A stretch of DNA of 6,881 nucleotides, from the NCBI GenBank assembly GCA_004524385.1, contig SDNM01000082.1, positions 1 to 6,881 of the forward strand, given 5' to 3'. The stretch is from Promethearchaeota archaeon. GTDB taxonomy: Archaea; Asgardarchaeota; Lokiarchaeia; Sigyniarchaeales; SOKP01. Below, piece by piece: positions 5,698-6,881 of the stretch. The position numbers were made by a program, and so were the translations under genes. The notes under the pieces are model-generated. The model had not been told where the DNA came from, ran no database searches, and saw nothing but the letters and a program-made list of their open reading frames with translations. Each line of letters opens with the position of its first letter. Positions within the stretch are counted from its first letter, which is position 1.

Positions 5698-6093
5698 TTG
5701 AATTCAAAAAATTCTAGTAATAATAATAAAAGGCACGACCAGAAACTGAATAATCTTTTTGTTTATGGAACTTTACAGCACGGAAAAAGTCGGAATTATA
5801 TACTTAAAGATTTATCATATGAAAAAACCATATTACCAGATTATAAGAAAGTTGAACCTCAGACATTAGGATTTCCATTTATCATTCAGGAAGAAGGATC
5901 AATTGTAGAGGGTGAAGTTTATTTTAAAGTTCCTGATTCTTTATTAGAAAGAATTGATGCTATTGAAAATGAAGGTGTCTTATACCACCGATTACTGGTA
6001 AAGGTTAAAACCATTAAGGAAAAAGAAGTAGAAGCATTCGTTTATTATCCTTCTGAAGATCTAATTAAGTCATACTTGGAAGTAAGTGAGTGA
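5698..6093 (+). CDS. Gamma-glutamylcyclotransferase-like (AIG2/GGCT fold) protein
   Basis: This 131-residue protein has the GGCT/AIG2 signature: LFVYGTLQHGKSRN at 20-33 (the YGTL substrate-binding loop), GFPFIIQEEGSIVEGEVYFKV at about 58-78, the acidic IDAIENEGVLYHR segment (86-98), and EAFVYYPSEDL near the end. By alignment with human GGCT by eye, Glu92 is the likely catalytic acid and Glu90 the alternative. Family members cyclise gamma-glutamyl amines or act as repair enzymes; the substrate here cannot be read from the sequence. The N-terminal 18 residues are polar and Asn/Lys-rich. The only Met-like start is TTG at 5698: there is no internal ATG and the YGTL motif must be included. No Shine-Dalgarno sequence is visible. 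It may be co-transcribed with LSm, though TTATTTTTAAC at 5666-5676 could act as a weak terminator or its own promoter element. Confidence 0.85.
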   Translation: MNSKNSSNNNKRHDQKLNNLFVYGTLQHGKSRNYILKDLSYEKTILPDYKKVEPQTLGFPFIIQEEGSIVEGEVYFKVPDSLLERIDAIENEGVLYHRLLVKVKTIKEKEVEAFVYYPSEDLIKSYLEVSE

Positions 6094-6190
6094 TTTTATA
6101 ATAATAGTTTAATGATAAAATAAGATTTTCTTATATCTTGAACTAAATATAATATTAAATATTCTATAGTTTTTTGTTAATATTAGGAAT

Positions 6191-6200
6191 GAAATTATAG
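6191..6200 (+). promoter_or_regulatory. Possible TATA element upstream of the membrane-protein gene
   Basis: GAAATTATAG follows purine-rich GGAAT and is centred about 25 nt before the ATG at 6220, the distance expected for a leaderless archaeal transcript. An alternative AAATATAATATT lies at 6146-6157. The rest of 6094-6219 is AT-rich with no gene. Confidence 0.25.
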
Positions 6201-6219
6201 ACAAAAACTCATTGAAAAT

Positions 6220-6828
6220 ATGGAAAAAATTGAAGTTATTTTAGAAGAAGATGAGAAGATTTTATGGAAACGGTCAAAAATTAGAAACTTATTATCTTTT
6301 ATTCCATCTGCTATTTATTTTATTATCGGTTTTAATTTTGTATTCTTACTGTTATTTTTCAATATAAGCACTTGGGATATTATTTTATCGTTGATGATAA
6401 TACTCCTTATAGGGTATGATGGATTTAGCGTTATATATGCAATATATAGCTATAAAAAAATGAAAAAAAGATTACAATTAAGCAATAAAGAACTAAAAAA
6501 GTATGAAGAATTTGAAATAATAACTAATAAACATTTTATTCGAAAAGATTATTTCTTAAACTTTGATAAAGACTTTTTGAAATACTCTAAAGGCGTATTA
6601 AAAAAAATCGGGGATATCGTTTTTCTTAATCTGGATTTAATCCAAGAAGTTTGGGTCTCTCATTATCAAGAAAAGATCTTTTTAAAGGTGAATATTAATG
6701 AAGGTGATACCAATTTCTATTTGTGGTTTAAAAATCATGAGGATGATGAAATAATAAAAGCATTGACAGAAGTTCGAAAAGATATTCCAATATATGGGGA
6801 AGAAAAATTTATTATTGAAAGGGATTAG
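6220..6828 (+). CDS. Two-helix membrane protein with probable PH-like domain
   Basis: This 202-residue protein starts with an acidic segment (EVILEEDEKILWKRSK, 5-20) typical of proteins with bacterial/archaeal PH-like domains, then two hydrophobic helices at about 25-48 and 53-76 joined by a short loop. A basic, charged stretch (78-96) leads into a soluble domain. Here ITNKHFIRKDY (101-111), GDIVFLNLDLIQEVWV (131-146), IFLKVNINEGDTNFYLWF (153-170) and a final helix DDEIIKALTEV follow the strand-strand-helix order of bPH/YdbS-type domains, whose hallmark is a TNKR-like strand followed by an I-x-L-x-x-I-x-x-V strand. The domain call is by pattern, with His105 in place of the usual Arg. Both termini are expected on the cytoplasmic side. 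No function can be assigned; the neighbours give no pathway. The ATG at 6220 lacks a Shine-Dalgarno sequence, which fits a leaderless transcript. Confidence 0.75.
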   Translation: MEKIEVILEEDEKILWKRSKIRNLLSFIPSAIYFIIGFNFVFLLLFFNISTWDIILSLMIILLIGYDGFSVIYAIYSYKKMKKRLQLSNKELKKYEEFEIITNKHFIRKDYFLNFDKDFLKYSKGVLKKIGDIVFLNLDLIQEVWVSHYQEKIFLKVNINEGDTNFYLWFKNHEDDEIIKALTEVRKDIPIYGEEKFIIERD

Positions 6829-6881
6829 AATAAGAAAAAATCAAAGTGATAATTGATAAAAATGATAAATGGAAAGAAGAA

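Noticed and set aside
6120..6134. Small hairpin ATAAGA-TTT-TCTTAT after the GGCT-like gene
   Set aside because: A 6-bp AT-rich stem with no following T-tract; too weak to call a terminator.
6862..6881. Possible start of another gene at the right edge (ATG at 6862 or 6869)
   Set aside because: Only four to seven codons are visible and two frames compete; a GTGAT at 6846-6850 is suggestive but not enough.

Overview
The window is strongly AT-rich and reads as archaeal chromosome. It holds an archaeal-type RIO2 atypical kinase, a stand-alone archaeal Sm-like (LSm) protein and a multi-subunit 2-oxoacid:ferredoxin oxidoreductase split into small genes. Together with the base composition and the tandem-PAS sensor this resembles Asgard archaea of the Lokiarchaeia/Promethearchaeota type, but that lineage is an inference. 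No tRNA, rRNA, CRISPR array, insertion sequence or phage gene was seen.

Layout. Positions 1-942 (minus) carry the N-terminal part of a tandem-PAS sensor protein that runs off the left edge. It is divergent, across about 260 bp of very AT-rich DNA, from a tight plus-strand operon porD-porA-porB (1203-3670) encoding the delta, alpha and beta subunits of a pyruvate-type 2-oxoacid:ferredoxin oxidoreductase. The gamma subunit is absent here. A T-rich stretch follows, then the RIO2 kinase (3763-4641, plus). This is convergent, with only 11 bp between stop codons, with a small class I SAM-dependent methyltransferase (4653-5264, minus). A 127-bp divergent region with an inverted repeat and a T9 tract separates the methyltransferase from an LSm gene (5392-5655, plus). 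A gamma-glutamylcyclotransferase-like gene (5698-6093) follows. The last gene (6220-6828) encodes a two-helix membrane protein with a probable PH-like domain.

How the genes fit together. The por genes form one metabolic unit: pyruvate or another 2-oxoacid, CoA and ferredoxin, with TPP and three [4Fe-4S] clusters. RIO2 (small-subunit maturation) and LSm (RNA binding) belong to RNA and ribosome metabolism. The methyltransferase between them has no assigned substrate.

The window is mostly recognisable housekeeping genes, and I do not see a clear novel multi-gene system. The most interesting non-coding signals are an interrupted palindrome followed by a T9 tract just before the LSm gene, and an identical T9-A5-G sequence placed at similar distance before two unrelated start codons (LSm and the PAS sensor). 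The most interesting protein-level signals are a seven-residue expansion between the first two cluster-I cysteines of PorD and the missing gamma subunit.
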